A DNA stretch of 64,000 nt, taken from positions 10,708,326 through 10,772,325 of the forward strand of contig OY282609.1 of NCBI GenBank assembly GCA_958298945.1, written 5' to 3'. This stretch comes from Atherix ibis. Lineage: Eukaryota > Arthropoda > Insecta > Diptera > Athericidae. The position numbers and the translations under genes were made by a program. The notes under the pieces were generated by a model. The model was not told where the DNA came from and made no database searches. It was given only the letters and a program-made list of their open reading frames with translations. Of the stretch, positions 1-12,479 are shown piece after piece (positions within the stretch are counted from its first letter, which is position 1; the number at the start of each line of letters is the position of its first letter).

Positions 1-559
1 CCTAAGTTCAAAAAGAAACTCGATATTTGATGGATTAACTTAACATCTGTGAGACGCTGGTGAAGCGCAATGAAATTGAGCTATTTCTGAAGCGAATCAT
101 AACTAACGATAAATAATTGGTATAATACGAGAATATTGCTCGAAAAAGACTCGAAATCGGGATGAACTTTTTCGACAAATAAATACTTTGGATAGATGAA
201 AGAAAATAATTTTTTTTCAAACAGAAGACTACCAAAAAGAGAATTCCTGGTCCAATATGCAAAAAAACTGTATAGTGCTAGAAAATAAAACTGTATAGCT
301 ATTGGATATGGAATTGATCCTATTACTGGATTAAAGAAAATATGGACCAACAAACGAATTTTACGAAAATAGGTTTTATTTATTTATTCTTTTGTATATA
401 AAACATGCAACAAATTTTTATTTTTTATAGTAAAGACTTTTTTACTTCAAATGCTCTCTACTAGTCTGAAAAGATATAGGATACGCCTATTAGAATCCTT
501 GATGACTTTTTTGGCCTAGATCAAAACGATTTTTTTGGCCTTTTTTATAACGCGTATTA
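1..559. other. AT-rich sequence, nothing recognised
   Basis: The short open frames here are of chance length for this base composition and have no recognisable motif. No repeat of note was seen. Confidence 0.5.
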
Positions 560-1010
560 TATTATTTTTTCTCGAAACCATCTCAGTTTTTTTAGCATAG
601 ACCTTTATTTTAACGTCGAACCAGAGCAAGTGTCAAATTGCAATATTTCGGCAGCCATTTGATTTCATTGCTTCGTACGATAATGCGTCTTGGGAATTTC
701 GTTCGCAATAGGGCAATTATTTAATGCGCAATATAACAAGTGCTATTGTCCTGTTGAAACAACATGCTTTCCATATATCCATGTCATGCAATTCATTATA
801 TAAAATAATCGTTATCATACCACAGTAACCAAAACAGAGTTACCGGCACCATTTTTGATGAAGTACTTCACCATAAATTGGATCACTTGGCTTAATTTTT
901 CAAGGCCTGTAGATATTAAAATCTCCAAAATAACTGCTGTCAAAAGTATGCAATACCATTTATAATAGTCAAAAGTATGCAATATCAGGATAATAATCCT
1001 AAAGCACACA
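560..1010 (-). pseudogene. Tc1/mariner-type transposase remnant (catalytic core)
   Basis: On the minus strand, pieces of a DDE transposase can be followed across several frames. The segment at 838-864 reads YFIKNGAGN, matching the family block YFFENDAGNAVTVNG. About 30 codons later, at 748-759, the frame reads FQQD followed by NSTCYIA, matching the second catalytic block FQQDGATCHTA, so that aspartate is kept. Next comes LLRTKFPRRIIVRSNEIKWLP, cut short here, equivalent to the LLR..FG.RIISRN.DVNWPP region. A TAA interrupts shortly after the FQQD block and frames change at least twice. The family is the same one that has the PPRSCDLTPLD signature and a much better copy at 40.4-41.6 kb. No terminal repeats were found. 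The family call is fairly safe; the exact ends are not. Confidence 0.68.
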
Positions 1011-2300
1011 TTTTGGAGGGAAAAACAACTAGCCTTTCCAATCTCCCATGCTCAGTCATATAGTGAATTTTTGGAAACAATTAAAAGCTTCTATTAGTAA
1101 GCATAAAATATTAACCAAACCTGAATTATGGGCTTCCATTACCATCCGACAATGCCAACAACTAACAAATTGAATGCCAAGCCATTGTTAAGAAGATTAA
1201 ATTATTTCTTTTTTATAATAAAAATAATGTTACTTATTTGTTCACATTATATTGGCCCTCCATTGAATACCTTACCGTGCCATATGAGATGTCTCTATTT
1301 TAATAACCACCACTGCATATACAGTACAGTATATTTAAAACGAAAAGTGTACAAAGAAAATTATAAAATTTCCATTAATAAAAAGTAGTTTTTTTCTAAG
1401 AAATTGAATTATTTAATCTATTTAAAAGATATTCTACAATAAAATATATATCTTAGAAAATTCCGAATACAAATTTAAATTCCAGTAGGAAGAAAAATAA
1501 CGAATGAAAATTCTTTTTTTTTGGAGAAAGTAAGGAATATTTTTAATAATTTTTTTTTTTGTTAAATCGTTTTTTTTTTAATTTTTCATAATATAACTTT
1601 TTTTATACAATAATTAAAAGAAAAATTATACTAATATTAAGTAAAGAAAAGTACTATATTTATTTGTGTCAAAATGTATTAAATTTTATATTGTATTTAT
1701 TAGGAATTTTTGTTATAATACCACACTTGGACAATTTTCTAATTCGTATTAAATTTAAAAATGAGCAAGTTTAATCAGTGGACAAATAGTTATTAAAAAA
1801 TAACTTTTTATTACTAAAAATTGCATTTATTTGGTAATTTTCTATACGATATTTTAAATTTTTTCTGCACTCTATATTTTTTGCAACAGATTTTCTTATT
1901 AAGTTCTAAACATTGAAATCCATTAGCAATTAAATCATAACTTCTAATGTACAATATTGTCCTATATACACTCGACCATTTTCAAATAATAGAAATCTAC
2001 TTAATTCAATTGATGGGAAATTAATTTTACTTGAATATCATTTGAGCATAATAATAGAAAATCAAGTATTCTTTAGTAAGCTTACTTAAATATTAACTGA
2101 TGGAAAGTAAGTCATTTTCTTATACTTAAGTAATTTCTGAGAAATATTTCTTTGATTAATTAACTTTTTCTTTTCGCAATTATATTTATTCCGTATTTAT
2201 TTGGTTTTGCTTGTTATACTTATAAAAAATTTAATTAACTTATTTGATAATGTCTTTGCTTGTAGTATAACATTTGAATTTTCGTTATAATTTTTTTCAA
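1011..2300. other. AT-rich sequence, nothing recognised
   Basis: Very AT-rich, with poly-T runs near 1500-1590. An 86-codon frame at 1128-1388 on the plus strand has no recognisable domain and is probably chance. Confidence 0.5.
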
Positions 2301-2406
2301 ATTCAATATTTTTTATTGCAAGTTCAATATTTTTTATTGCAAATTCAATATTTTTTATTGCAAATATTTTTCATTTCAAATTCAATATTTGTCATTTAAA
2401 ATTCAA
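2301..2406. repeat. 21-bp tandem repeat
   Basis: Three copies of a 21-bp unit that reads (A/G)TTCAATATTTTTTATTGCAA occupy 2301-2363. Units 1 and 3 are identical and unit 2 differs at its first base. Degenerate copies continue to about 2406. It is a local minisatellite with no coding role visible. Confidence 0.9.
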
Positions 2407-2519
2407 TCGCACTAATCTTGTTTCTTAAAACAATAATTTTTTCTTCTCTAAACAATTGGTTTAACATAATTTTGCTCGAAAATGAGCAGCTTTAACATGT
2501 CGAGGAATTAAGCAATCAA

Positions 2520-2822
2520 ATGGATGACATAAGTTCTCTTAATGAATGGAATAGTCGGAAAATTCGACCCATAGAAGAATCTAACTTGGTTGCTCCTCGT
2601 AGAAGACACCAAAGAGGAATATATAGAAAAACTAATTTAGATAAAAAGAAGATACTAACAAAATGTTATGAAAAAGGCATTAATAAAAAATACCGCCCTG
2701 TCTATAATAAATCGCTACAAAAAAGATGGATGTGCAATTATTAAAAGAAATCGTGGTGATAGAAGAAAAGTAAAATTTTCTGATGAAATTAAGTTAAAAC
2801 AAAATGAAGATAAAGATATAAC
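2520..2822 (+). pseudogene. Tc1/IS630-like transposase N-terminal remnant (helix-turn-helix)
   Basis: Two overlapping frames together resemble the DNA-binding N-terminus of a Tc1/IS630-type transposase. Frame one (2520-2744) gives PRRRHQRGIYRKTNLDKKK and then CYEKG. After a shift, frame two (2668-2880) gives KNTALSIINRYKKDG, RNRGDRRKVKFSDEI. The order of a basic start, a helix-turn-helix ending in a tyrosine, and a short basic linker with a glycine before the next helix fits paired-like transposase N-termini. The catalytic domain is absent because the sequence changes abruptly near 2825 into LINE sequence. Chance similarity of a lysine-rich AT frame is the main alternative. Confidence 0.42.
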
Positions 2823-2830
2823 ACTAACAC

Positions 2831-3330
2831 CTTGGACTTGCTCCACACATCCGACCCCGATAAATATACCATCAACATAGTTTCGCTAATTTCTTGTACA
2901 AAACCAATCAGTTGAAGGCAAAACTCCCAAAAGGACAGTTTGGCAGTATCAGAACCCACTGATATGCTCACCAACATTGGTTTTGACTCGAACTGCAAAA
3001 AGGCGATAGGGGAAAAAGAGCTAATCTTCGGGTCTTATAGGGCCAACCATTCTGAGGAAAACCGCAGGACGTTTAAACGAGCCAGAAATGCTTGCAATGC
3101 TCTTGTTCGTAGCATTAAATTTCTTTGCGTATAAAAGATTAGGCAAAAAATACTATAGTGCCGAAAGGGTAGTAAACTGTTTTGGTCATTTGCCGTAAAC
3201 TGCGATGTAGTTTTTACTTCAAAAGCGTACACTCACTCATAAAAACGCTTCAGTTAACATGTAATTTCCAGACACTGCTAAACCAGCTCAGAACCGCGGG
3301 TTCGCCGAGAACCAAAGGCCATTTCAAGCA
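2831..3330 (+). pseudogene. R1/LOA-like LINE ORF2 fragment (end of endonuclease and linker before RT)
   Basis: Plus-strand pieces match the stretch between endonuclease and reverse transcriptase of R1/LOA-like LINEs. At 2831 the reading LDLLHTSDPDKYTINIVS fits the endonuclease end, where such proteins read LDLLLTS.PDKY.V....LGSSDH. Further on, ENRRTFKRARNACNALVRSI, then, after a TAA at 3132-3134, IRQKIL and CRKGSKLFWS fit the conserved linker with spaced R, RARN and a closing FWSL. At least two stops and two frame changes are present. No RT motif follows, so the piece is truncated on the 3' side. It begins directly after the transposase remnant, suggesting one element inserted into the other. 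Confidence 0.62.
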
Positions 3331-3394
3331 CAGATCTTATAGCTGGATCATTCACCCAAAAATGACCCCTTGCGGGGCTAAATTTAGTAAGTAT

Positions 3395-3476
3395 AATTCA
3401 GCCATCCATGGCCACTTTTACTTGCAATAATTATTAATTCAGCCATCCATGGCCACTGCTAATTGCAATAATTATT
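3395..3476. repeat. 41-bp tandem duplication
   Basis: Two adjacent 41-bp copies, 3395-3435 and 3436-3476, share AATTCAGCCATCCATGGCCA at their starts and TTGCAATAATTATT at their ends. They differ only in a few bases in the middle. The duplication sits at the 3' edge of the LINE fragment. Confidence 0.92.
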
Positions 3477-3479
3477 ACG

Positions 3480-6400
3480 TCGATATGTGTCTGAGATTGC
3501 CACTATCTGCAGTTGGAAAACCATTATATTCAATATTTTAATTATACAATAATTTATGTTAAAATAAAATTGTTAAAAATTGTTTTCTAAAATAAGACTA
3601 AAGCGATTGAATTTGAAATGAAAAATATTGAATTTAACTTAATTATTTTTAGAACTGAATATTATCTAAAAAAAGTTATTTGTTTTTTTGGAATTGTTTT
3701 TATAAAAATATTTTAGCAACGAAAATTAATGTCTATAGTTGGAAATTTTAAATTTGTGAATTTGAAGAATGTAGTCAGTAATTGTCCTTTGTTGAAGTTT
3801 AAAATAAGAATTGCTGTTTGGTCTATAAATTATAGTGTTTTATTTTAGGACACTATCGTAAATTTCTAACGATCATGACACCTTTTCCTATACTGAAACT
3901 ACAAACAGATAATACTAAGGGATATTGTAGGAACAACATTTTTATAAAATCATAAAAAATTCTGATGTTTTGAACAAAAATGTAACCTAAACTTAAATTT
4001 CTCTTCTTTTCCTGGAATCCTATTATGAGAAGAACATTATGCCTTATATTATAACCATGCATAAACGCTCCCTTGCACTTTAATTTGTTTTATTTTTATA
4101 ACCGCGAGATAAACTGAAATGTGTTATGTTAAAATAATATTCTCTTAATTATGAATTATATTTATGCTCATAAATTCGTTAATGGTATTCTATAGAAACA
4201 AAAATTTATAACATAACAAGAATTAAGAACCGCACATGTTTCCTAATAATTATCATCACCAATCCAAAAAGTAATCAAAAGTGATTAGCAACTTTACCAA
4301 CTGATACGATAATACCATTTTTAGTTGTATGTGCGATTTGCTTAAATATTTTCCATTAATCTATTATTGATATAATTGTATAAGTAAACTTAATCGAAAA
4401 ACAGGTAACCTTCATTTGAAAGATGCCATTTAAAAGGTTATTATATATTTAGATAGGTTAATATGATTGTTCACAATTAGTAGTCCTCATTACCTTTGAA
4501 ATTTCCAAATAATAATAAAATTTTGATTACTAACAAAAATTCCTAAAGTGCTCTTATTATACGTGAATTAACAAAAAAAAATTTATTTGTACTGCAGCGG
4601 GAAAATTCGTAAATCTGATTAGAGTATATAATTGTTTAATTAAAATTGTACAATATTAAGAGGGTCAATTTCCTTGACACCAGGTATTATATCAAAATTT
4701 AATTGCTCAAATTTTATTTTTACTGACAAATTTCGTTACTGTAAACATTTTTAATTCATCTTTATTTTTGTAACAGAAACTTTCTTATATAAAATCGTAA
4801 AAATTCTGTATATTTTTCTAATACAAAATTTAAATTTTAAAGAAAATAAAAAAATTTTATTTGTTTGAAAGAATAGAAACATTTTTAAAGAGAATGAACT
4901 GAAATTACCATATAACCTGAAGCACAGAAATTCTTGGCTATTAAGTATCTAATTAGAAATAATCTGTTGCTACATGGCTTAAGGCCTAAAAAGAAAATCC
5001 TTTAAATACTCTTTGAAATAGTCCAAAAATCTCGGATTTATTAATAAAGTCTTTAAATGTTATGAAACCCAATTCGGATATTTTATAAAATCTGATAGCA
5101 ATTTTATAAAGGAGTATTCCCTCCTTAAATTTTAACCATTTATAATTTTAAAGTCCTTTCAAATTTTAGCAGTCAACATTTAAGAATTTCCTATTTATAT
5201 CCTTAAGCTTAGATTACTTAGTGCGTCTAATAAACGTTTTCCTCATGACAAGAAGTATTTCATCGCACTTGCTCGTAGATACAATATATTACATATGACG
5301 GCATTCCTGTTGCTCGTTGCAAACTCATCATTTGTGCGTCACTTATTTTTTTCATTTGACAGTTATTATATTACTAAAATAAATATATTTTATTTAACTT
5401 TAATATTTATAAAAGTTATTTTAACATATTCAATTTGAAGATTACTTGATGAAAATCTATAAAAGTAACAGAAACTAGTGTAGTGTAGTGTAGTGTATAG
5501 CGAAAAATCATTCGCTTATAAATTTATAAATATAGTGCTAGTGGAACATGAAATATTAATCTTGAAATTAATATTGAAATGTTGAAATAAAATTAAAAAT
5601 GTTTACGAATATATATAACCAAATTCAAATAATCAATATAAATATATAAATTGAGAAAACTTAATTCAAAATACAAAGTAAATAAAATAAGAATAGCAGC
5701 GGCCAATTATGATTCGACTGATCGTCAAATGGACAATTTTTGTTTGCGGCGAACATGCACAATTCCATGTACGCGCAAAATACTTAACCACTCGGACATA
5801 CAAGTATATTACACTGTCAGACGCGCAAAAAAAGAGGAATTTTGAAATTTAGATCTTCTATTAGACGTACGGTATAATCTAAGCTGTAGTAACTCTTCAT
5901 AATAAATGGAGAAAATTTTTCCAAAATCAAATAAAATTTTTCAGTAGATTTTGAATGTTTGTAAGAATCTTATGCGATTAATACGCTCCCAACAAACTTG
6001 CGTAAAAAAAAATAGCTTAAAAAATAGATACGGTATCCATTTAAAAATAGATGATTGGTTCTGCAAAAATAATATGATTAAAGTATGCAAATTCAAAGTT
6101 TTTAATGTGCTTTTATTTAAGAATATACTTTTTTTTTTTAATGATAATAAAAATTCATAATTTTAGAAAAAGAAAATACAAAAATTCATAATTTAGCGAA
6201 ACAAAAACTTGCAAAATATATTTTATAAATTAATTTTTAATTGCTGTCACATTTGCTTGATGGTATTTACGCCAATTGATATATCCTCCTTCAAAAGTGG
6301 TTATCTTACGAAAAATTATTTTAAATTTAAATTACTAGGACCGCATTAAATCAAATCCGCATAGAAAAAGTTCGCGTAGAAACAGAATTTTAGGTGTATT

Positions 6401-8120
6401 TTCATATTTTACAAAACCTTATGCACAAAATATTCACTTATATAATAATTTTTAAAAAAAAATCACGTATAGTAACATTTTTATAATATGTACATTTTAA
6501 CACATCTACTATATATTCATTTTAGTGATCTTCCTTTTATTGGAAAATATAAAATTTTTTGCTTTATTGAACTGAAAATGAAACTTCCTAGAATACTAAA
6601 TTTTATACAAAGCTTTTTCAAAGAAAAAAAATATAAATTCAATACTTTCATGATTCATGATGATTTTTATATTCGAATTCATATAAAAAAAATGTATAAA
6701 TTGAATTGAGAATTTCGACTACGATTTGTAAATACATTTACCACGAATACTTTTAACCTAAGATCAAAATAATATGTCCACATCGGCAAAAAAATATTGA
6801 AGAGAAAATTTGCAGGAAAATATCAAAAAGAGCTCCTTAAGAAATGGGAATCATTTAAAAGAAATAATAAAAAGTTGCGTTTTATAGAAGGTTATCTTAT
6901 ACCAGTGCATCCTTATATCTCTTTGATTAAAACTGGATTTTACTCGCCTTAGTTCGAAAAATTCTCACCATAAATGTGCGTACTCATAAAAGAAAAGGAG
7001 CCCAACCGACGTAAATACGTTCATTTGTTCGAGTTTATGGTAGAACTTTATTATATTTTTTTTCTTCTTTTATCAACAAAATCATATGGTCCATATTTGC
7101 TGGAACATATTCGTAAAAAATGGAGTATGAAGTATCACTCAAAATAATCTTATCATATCTTTACGCACGCAAAAATATTTGGTACTTGATAAAATATTCT
7201 AAGGATGCTTTTATTATTCAACAATCTAACGACATAAAGAAAGCACCAAATAACTACCAAATATATTGCCATCATATAAAATCCTTAACAAGACATTGAC
7301 ATAGTCTATAATATTGCCAATGTCACGTATGTATGCCTATCGTTTTAGACCAAGTTATATACGTGTATATAAATTTTCTGTCAAGTTTATCTATTCTACC
7401 TTTGCCCAAATAGGAAAATCTGTCAAATGTTCAGTATATCATCATTAGAACATACTTCAAAATTAGAAATTTTCTCTCGTAGGTACGGTAATAAGATCAT
7501 TTTCATATTTTTACTATCATCATAATTCCATATTCTTTTGTTGTAACAATAGAAAACATATTTCAATGATGATCTTTATTATTGTTTATTGACAATAAAA
7601 TAACATATATTTTATAAACGCTTATATTATATAAACTTTAGTTTATGGTCATACTTTTTTCATATTTTATCTACTAAATTTATACTTATTAAAATGATAT
7701 CTGCTATTGCTGAAAAATACTTTTACATACTACAATATATATAGTATCCTGACAGCATCATTACATGTAGTAAAGGTACACCATTCTGTATGGAAAATAT
7801 TATATCTAATTATTCCTACTACACGTACACACACACATATGTGGATTTTCTCATTTATTTGTATCCTTTTGTACGTGATATAAATAATTTAAATAATATT
7901 ATTAATGTTCATCTTTATTTTTCAAACAAAAAAAATTTTATATGCCATTATTTTAGATAAAATTAGATCCTTTCCATTTTGAAATTAGCAAACATTATTT
8001 GGGAAAGTTTTTCAACATTTTACGAAATATTTTTCTTCTGTCTGTGTAATAAGTCTATTGAAAAATCTCAGGAAAAGTTAGTATATGTTTTGAGGTTAAA
8101 AATAATTTTGTATATCATCA
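3480..8120. other. AT-rich region without recognised genes
   Basis: About 4.6 kb of AT-rich sequence. A pentanucleotide microsatellite lies at 5476-5497. Short open frames at 3853-4062 (-), 5651-5845 (+), 5951-6160 (+), 6488-6709 (+) and 7979-8185 (+) have no recognisable domains and are of chance length. A slightly less AT-rich patch around 5700-5880 was read in all frames without a match. Confidence 0.5.
5476..5497. repeat. TAGTG microsatellite
   Basis: Four perfect copies of TAGTG followed by TA. Confidence 0.95.
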
Positions 8121-8122
8121 CT

Positions 8123-8174
8123 GTCATCATTATCAATGATGACTATAATGATGATGATGATGATGATGATGATG
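8123..8174. repeat. Palindrome plus ATG trinucleotide microsatellite
   Basis: GTCATCATT at 8123-8131 and its perfect inverse AATGATGAC at 8135-8143 flank a 3-bp centre. Nine uninterrupted ATG units follow at 8148-8174. The palindrome is probably a by-product of the same microsatellite expanding on both sides. Confidence 0.9.
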
Positions 8175-8778
8175 ACTATTTATAATGCTTTATTAGTCAT
8201 CTTTTATAGACTATGCAGTAGAGTTAAATAATTCCGAGTACTAAGAACTGATTTAAATGTATTTGTAGTATCTGTTTATTTTTTTTTGGCAAAGTAAGGA
8301 AAAATCATAAAAATCAATTGGTGAGTATTTACTGTACAAAATCCGTTGTAAGGTAACATATCAAAAAATTTTATCCTGAAATTTCTTCCACTTAGCATAT
8401 AATCATAGTGAGTGAATTTTCATTTATTCGTACTTAGTCTATTCTAATGAGTTTCAAAGTATACTAAAAGCCTTTCACTTGACTTTTCCTTAAAAGAACA
8501 TTACAAATAATTTGCAATAAATTAACATAAAAAAGGACATATTTTATATATCGATAAATATAAGTACGCGTCTGCTAAGAAAGTAGGAATTATTTTAACT
8601 TATTTTGCTAATTTGTGTAATAGAATTTAAAAATTTCCATTAACATTGTACATGACATTAACTCTGTGTACATAACTCCATTAGCATTAAATGCTAAATA
8701 TTATTTTATTGAAATTTACGTAAACAACTTAAATTCCATTCTACAACCTCATTTGAAAACCACTTATGACAGCAGGAA

Positions 8779-8970
8779 GACTTCAATGCATGGTGCATAG
8801 AATGGGGTAGCCGCATATATAATCGAAGAGGCACAATTCTGCTGGATAATATTGCTTCACTCGATATTCTACGAGTACTACTGAACATAGGTAACAAGCC
8901 AGGTTTTAAGAGAAATGGGAAGCGTTCTATGATTGATGCAACTTTTATTGGTGAGTGCTTGTCAGCAGAG
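8779..8970 (+). pseudogene. LINE apurinic-type endonuclease fragment (R1/LOA-like)
   Basis: The plus strand from 8779 reads DFNAWCIEWGSR, then RRGTILLDNIASLDI, LLNIGNKPGFKRNGKRS and MIDATFIGECLSAE before a TAA at 8971. This is the carboxyl half of the endonuclease of insect LINEs. It includes the GDFNAH/W catalytic block, here with Glu in place of the usual Gly before Asp, and the S.ID.TF block. The N-terminal half and the SDH block are not visible in frame. A TGA lies four codons upstream of the DFNAW motif. The opposite strand carries a 120-codon open frame over the same bases (8706-9068), which I treat as a shadow. Confidence 0.8.
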
Positions 8971-9231
8971 TAAAATCGTGTGAAGTTGGAGACAGAAATA
9001 AAAGAATCTTCATCAAATGAAGCATAAAATGCCTTGATGAAGATTCTTTTATTGCTGTCATGGAGCACGGGCTAAAACTTGCAGGTGGAGCGGAACTCAT
9101 TTTGATAAGTTACAGAATTTTAATACCCTCGTCTTTTGCTTTAAAAATTTTTTTTATTAAAAAAAAACTTATTTCTTAGCTATTCTTTTAATTTTACCAT
9201 GGAGAAGTTAACACCTTTAAGTGTCCTTATT

Positions 9232-9248
9232 CCCCCCCCCCCCCCCCC
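9232..9248. repeat. Run of 17 cytosines
   Basis: Seventeen consecutive C on the plus strand, in otherwise AT-rich sequence next to a mariner-like remnant. The exact length in the genome may differ because such runs are hard to sequence. Confidence 0.9.
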
Positions 9249-9269
9249 AAAATCTTTCAACATAATGTT

Positions 9270-9800
9270 TTCTTATTATGGTGGATGTGGAAGCACCACT
9301 TTACACAAATTTTGAAGCCCACCACAATTTCCGCATAAAGCTAGCGACAAGCACGCCTAGCAAGGTAAGGTGTTCTCCGATTTCTCAGATTTCTGTTGAA
9401 CTGAACGTTCATTTTGAATTCGCAATTTTTATACCTTCCTCTTCCCATTCAACATCCAGAAAATTTTTCACGAAACGTCCCCAATTCAGCTGAAATTACT
9501 TTCAGCTTCTCGGTTACACTCATTTGTATGGTCTTTACAATAATAAGATAAGGTCATTTCAAGTACTTTTCGATCTTGGGGAACAAAATAAAGTTACATA
9601 AACTTGATCAGATGAATATTGGGCTTGGGAAATATAAGAAAACCTTTTGCAGACAAAACCCATTTATGGATATGGGCTGTTATCTCTATGGTGAAGCTAC
9701 CAAGAGTGTGCAATGCCTGATCTGACACGAAGAACTCTTTTTTTGATCCTTCCAAAAACTTATTCATTGAAAGAAGCAAACGATGTTGAAACTTGTATAT
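9270..9800 (-). pseudogene. Decayed mariner-like transposase remnant
   Basis: The minus strand from about 9780 gives a 61-residue frame with FVSDQALHTLG, then ITAHIHKWVLSAKGF, then, after a stop, LYFVPQDRKVLEMT. This order parallels the end of mariner transposases, where a DNAPSHTA block is followed by a LFPKLKKHLKGT block. The same order occurs in remnants at 13.1 and 33.6 kb, and the DNA is alignable with the 33.6 kb copy across the CGGTTACACTC motif. At 9331-9362 a 32-bp piece recurs with few changes at 26099-26130. The assignment rests mainly on that kinship; taken alone this copy is very decayed. Confidence 0.5.
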
Positions 9801-12479
9801 TGTAAAGAATTTTAATGGGACTTACTTTTTCATAATAACGAGTACAGTACAATAATATGTAATTTTCTATCAAATATCGACAAAAAACGTACCAACTTAA
9901 GAAAAAAATCGTTCCGTTAGAATATTTTTCATTGCTAAATTTTATTGTATTTTTTTAGTTTTTCGCGTGGCAGGAGGGGGTGGGGGTCTATGTAGAGTTA
10001 GTATTTTCGATACTTTTTATACTTTGTTTACTTTTTATAAAACTCAAAAGGAATTTTCAGTGGAAATCTTCCAATTATACGTTTAAAAAAATTCAGCTTC
10101 AAATTTTCTTTATGTATACTTATCCTTATAATAATACCTTACCTTTGTGAATTTTTCAGTAGGCAATCCTTGTTGAATAATAAGTTTTTTGCTTACAATT
10201 TCTTATACGATACATTGTGGCTTTCTAAAGTAGAATGTCTCATTAACTGAAGTATCTGAAAATATTAGCCACACTGTAATCTTTGTTTGCAAATTTTTTA
10301 TTTTACCACATTTGCTTTACGATTTTATGTAAAATAAATATGTTAAAAACTTCTTTTTAGTATTTATTTTTGTACTTATTATCAAAGTTCGTATATGCTT
10401 ATCTCATCAAGCACTCGAACATATCCACTTATTTAATGATTTGCAAAATCCTTTTGCCTAGAAAAATAAATATATCTCCGCGTAAATAATTTATATATTG
10501 TGATTTGTGTATTACAATCCAATTAGTTAAATTAAAATCATTCAGATTATCTATTGAATTATAAGTTGCTATTAATATCATTATTAATAAGGGCAATGAC
10601 AAATATTTCTATTTTGCAAGTATGCAGGTACTTAGTCTACAGAATTATGAGTGTATGTATATATAATTAAATTTAAATATTTTATTTGGAAAATATCAAA
10701 AGAAGCATCTTAGTGATGATAGAATTTCTTAACATTCAGAATCAAACTCTTTCTATTATTTACGAATTGATAACTTAGATCTTAGAATATTCATCTTAAT
10801 ATATATTATTACCTATATTTGAATAATAGACTGATAAGAACTTTATTGAAATAAGGTAGGCCAGATAATAAAAGTGTTCAATTTGTAAGCAAAATTAAAT
10901 AAATGTCTTTGAAAGAGCATGCAAAATTCAACAAATGGGACATTCATAAGCTGCAAATGCCATCACATTCAGGAACTGAGAAACATCCATTTTACTTTCT
11001 GCTGAAGTGGTATTTTCTTTCACTATATATTACGTTTAAAGTATCTACATTTATGTATACTTTTCTATTATTTATATAGTCGAGAATATCCTGTTATTGA
11101 TATATATATATATACATATACACATAATCATAATATGAGTTTCGTAAAAACTTTTCATTATCACGTAACATTGAATAATGATGATTCATCCCCAAGATCA
11201 TATCATAAAATTTTCCTTCATTTTTGTCAATTTACCAAAAGAGTCCTTAACTATTTATAATAATTAAATTTTATACCCCTATACAAAAGAGAATACGATT
11301 TGGTGAAAAGTTTATAAATGGAAATGTAATTTTTATCCATTAAACAAAATAACTTCATTAATTTCAAATATTCACAAAAGGCTTATGGTTAAACTAATTC
11401 AATCTTTGTTAAATATTCTGTTTGATAAAAAAAAAGTTAAAAGGTTAAAGCATAAATAAAAATCAAGAATTATAAGATATCGGTTACAAAAAAAGGATTA
11501 AAGGTAACAAAATTTTTTATTTTTACTTTGATTTTATTACTGAAAAGCGTTTCTAATCAAAATAAATACTCTTCATAAATCTTAAGAAAAGTCATTAAAT
11601 CAGTTTTTTTATTGTAATATTATATTTTTTTTTGCTGAACTTGTAGAAATATGATAACCAAGTAATATTTATTATTTTAAATTATTCTGAGAATTATTAC
11701 TTTTCTTATAGTAGAAATTCTCCTGTATATTGAGATATGTCATAAGAAAATGTAGCAAAGGATATATTCGATAGCATAACGACCTGGTAAATGTACATAA
11801 AAAGCGTTGATCACATTTATTCATAAATATACTATTTGTGATAAAATCAGTTTGAGTATTTCTTCAATAAGATCCGCTCAAGTACTTTTTAATTAGATAA
11901 TTAATAACAAGGATTTATTTTTTTTCAAGCGTAAAAATATAATTCAAATATTTTGCAATATTAATTAAAATAATAGTATTAATGAATATTGATGATGATA
12001 TTTTTAGCAAAATTCATTAATTAATTTGAAGCCCTTTCGAAATCTTTTCTTGTTTTATTATTAAAGCTTAAATATTCTCCAAAGATGTTTATGAGATACT
12101 AATTAATTTTGTAGGAATATTATTATATTAATGAGCTTTTTTTTGTAAAGCATAGTTTTGAAATTGTTCAATATTCTTCAAAAAAAATATCTTTGAATAT
12201 GATTTGTATAGTTTTGTTTCTGTTTGTTTTTATATATTAACACTTTCTATATTAACAAATTCTTTAATCAACTTTTACAATAAACATTATTTTTTTATAA
12301 CTTTTTTAACAACTCCTATTTTTATTATACAATTTAACTTATTTAATGAACTTCAACTAATATTTATAAAACTCTATTTAAACTTATTAGATCAACAACT
12401 AACTAGCTTTCAATCTAACGTAAACTATTTTGCTCATATCTCAGGCCACTCGATTTAAATAATAAAGTAATCATATTCA
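9801..12479. other. AT-rich region without recognised genes
   Basis: Read in all frames without a match. It contains a GGGGGTGGGGG-like patch near 9975 and a short TA run at 11099-11112. The 84-codon frame at 12204-12458 is built almost wholly of AT-rich codons and is probably chance. Confidence 0.5.

Noticed and set aside
7979..8185. ORF ending in a poly-Asp tract
   Set aside because: The Asp run is just the ATG/GAT microsatellite read in one frame.
8706..9068. 120-codon minus-strand ORF
   Set aside because: It is antisense to the LINE endonuclease fragment, whose DFNAW and IDATF motifs are on the plus strand.
12204..12458. 84-codon ORF rich in Phe, Leu, Ile and Asn
   Set aside because: It resembles a mitochondrial-type membrane protein only because of AT-rich codons; no conserved motif.
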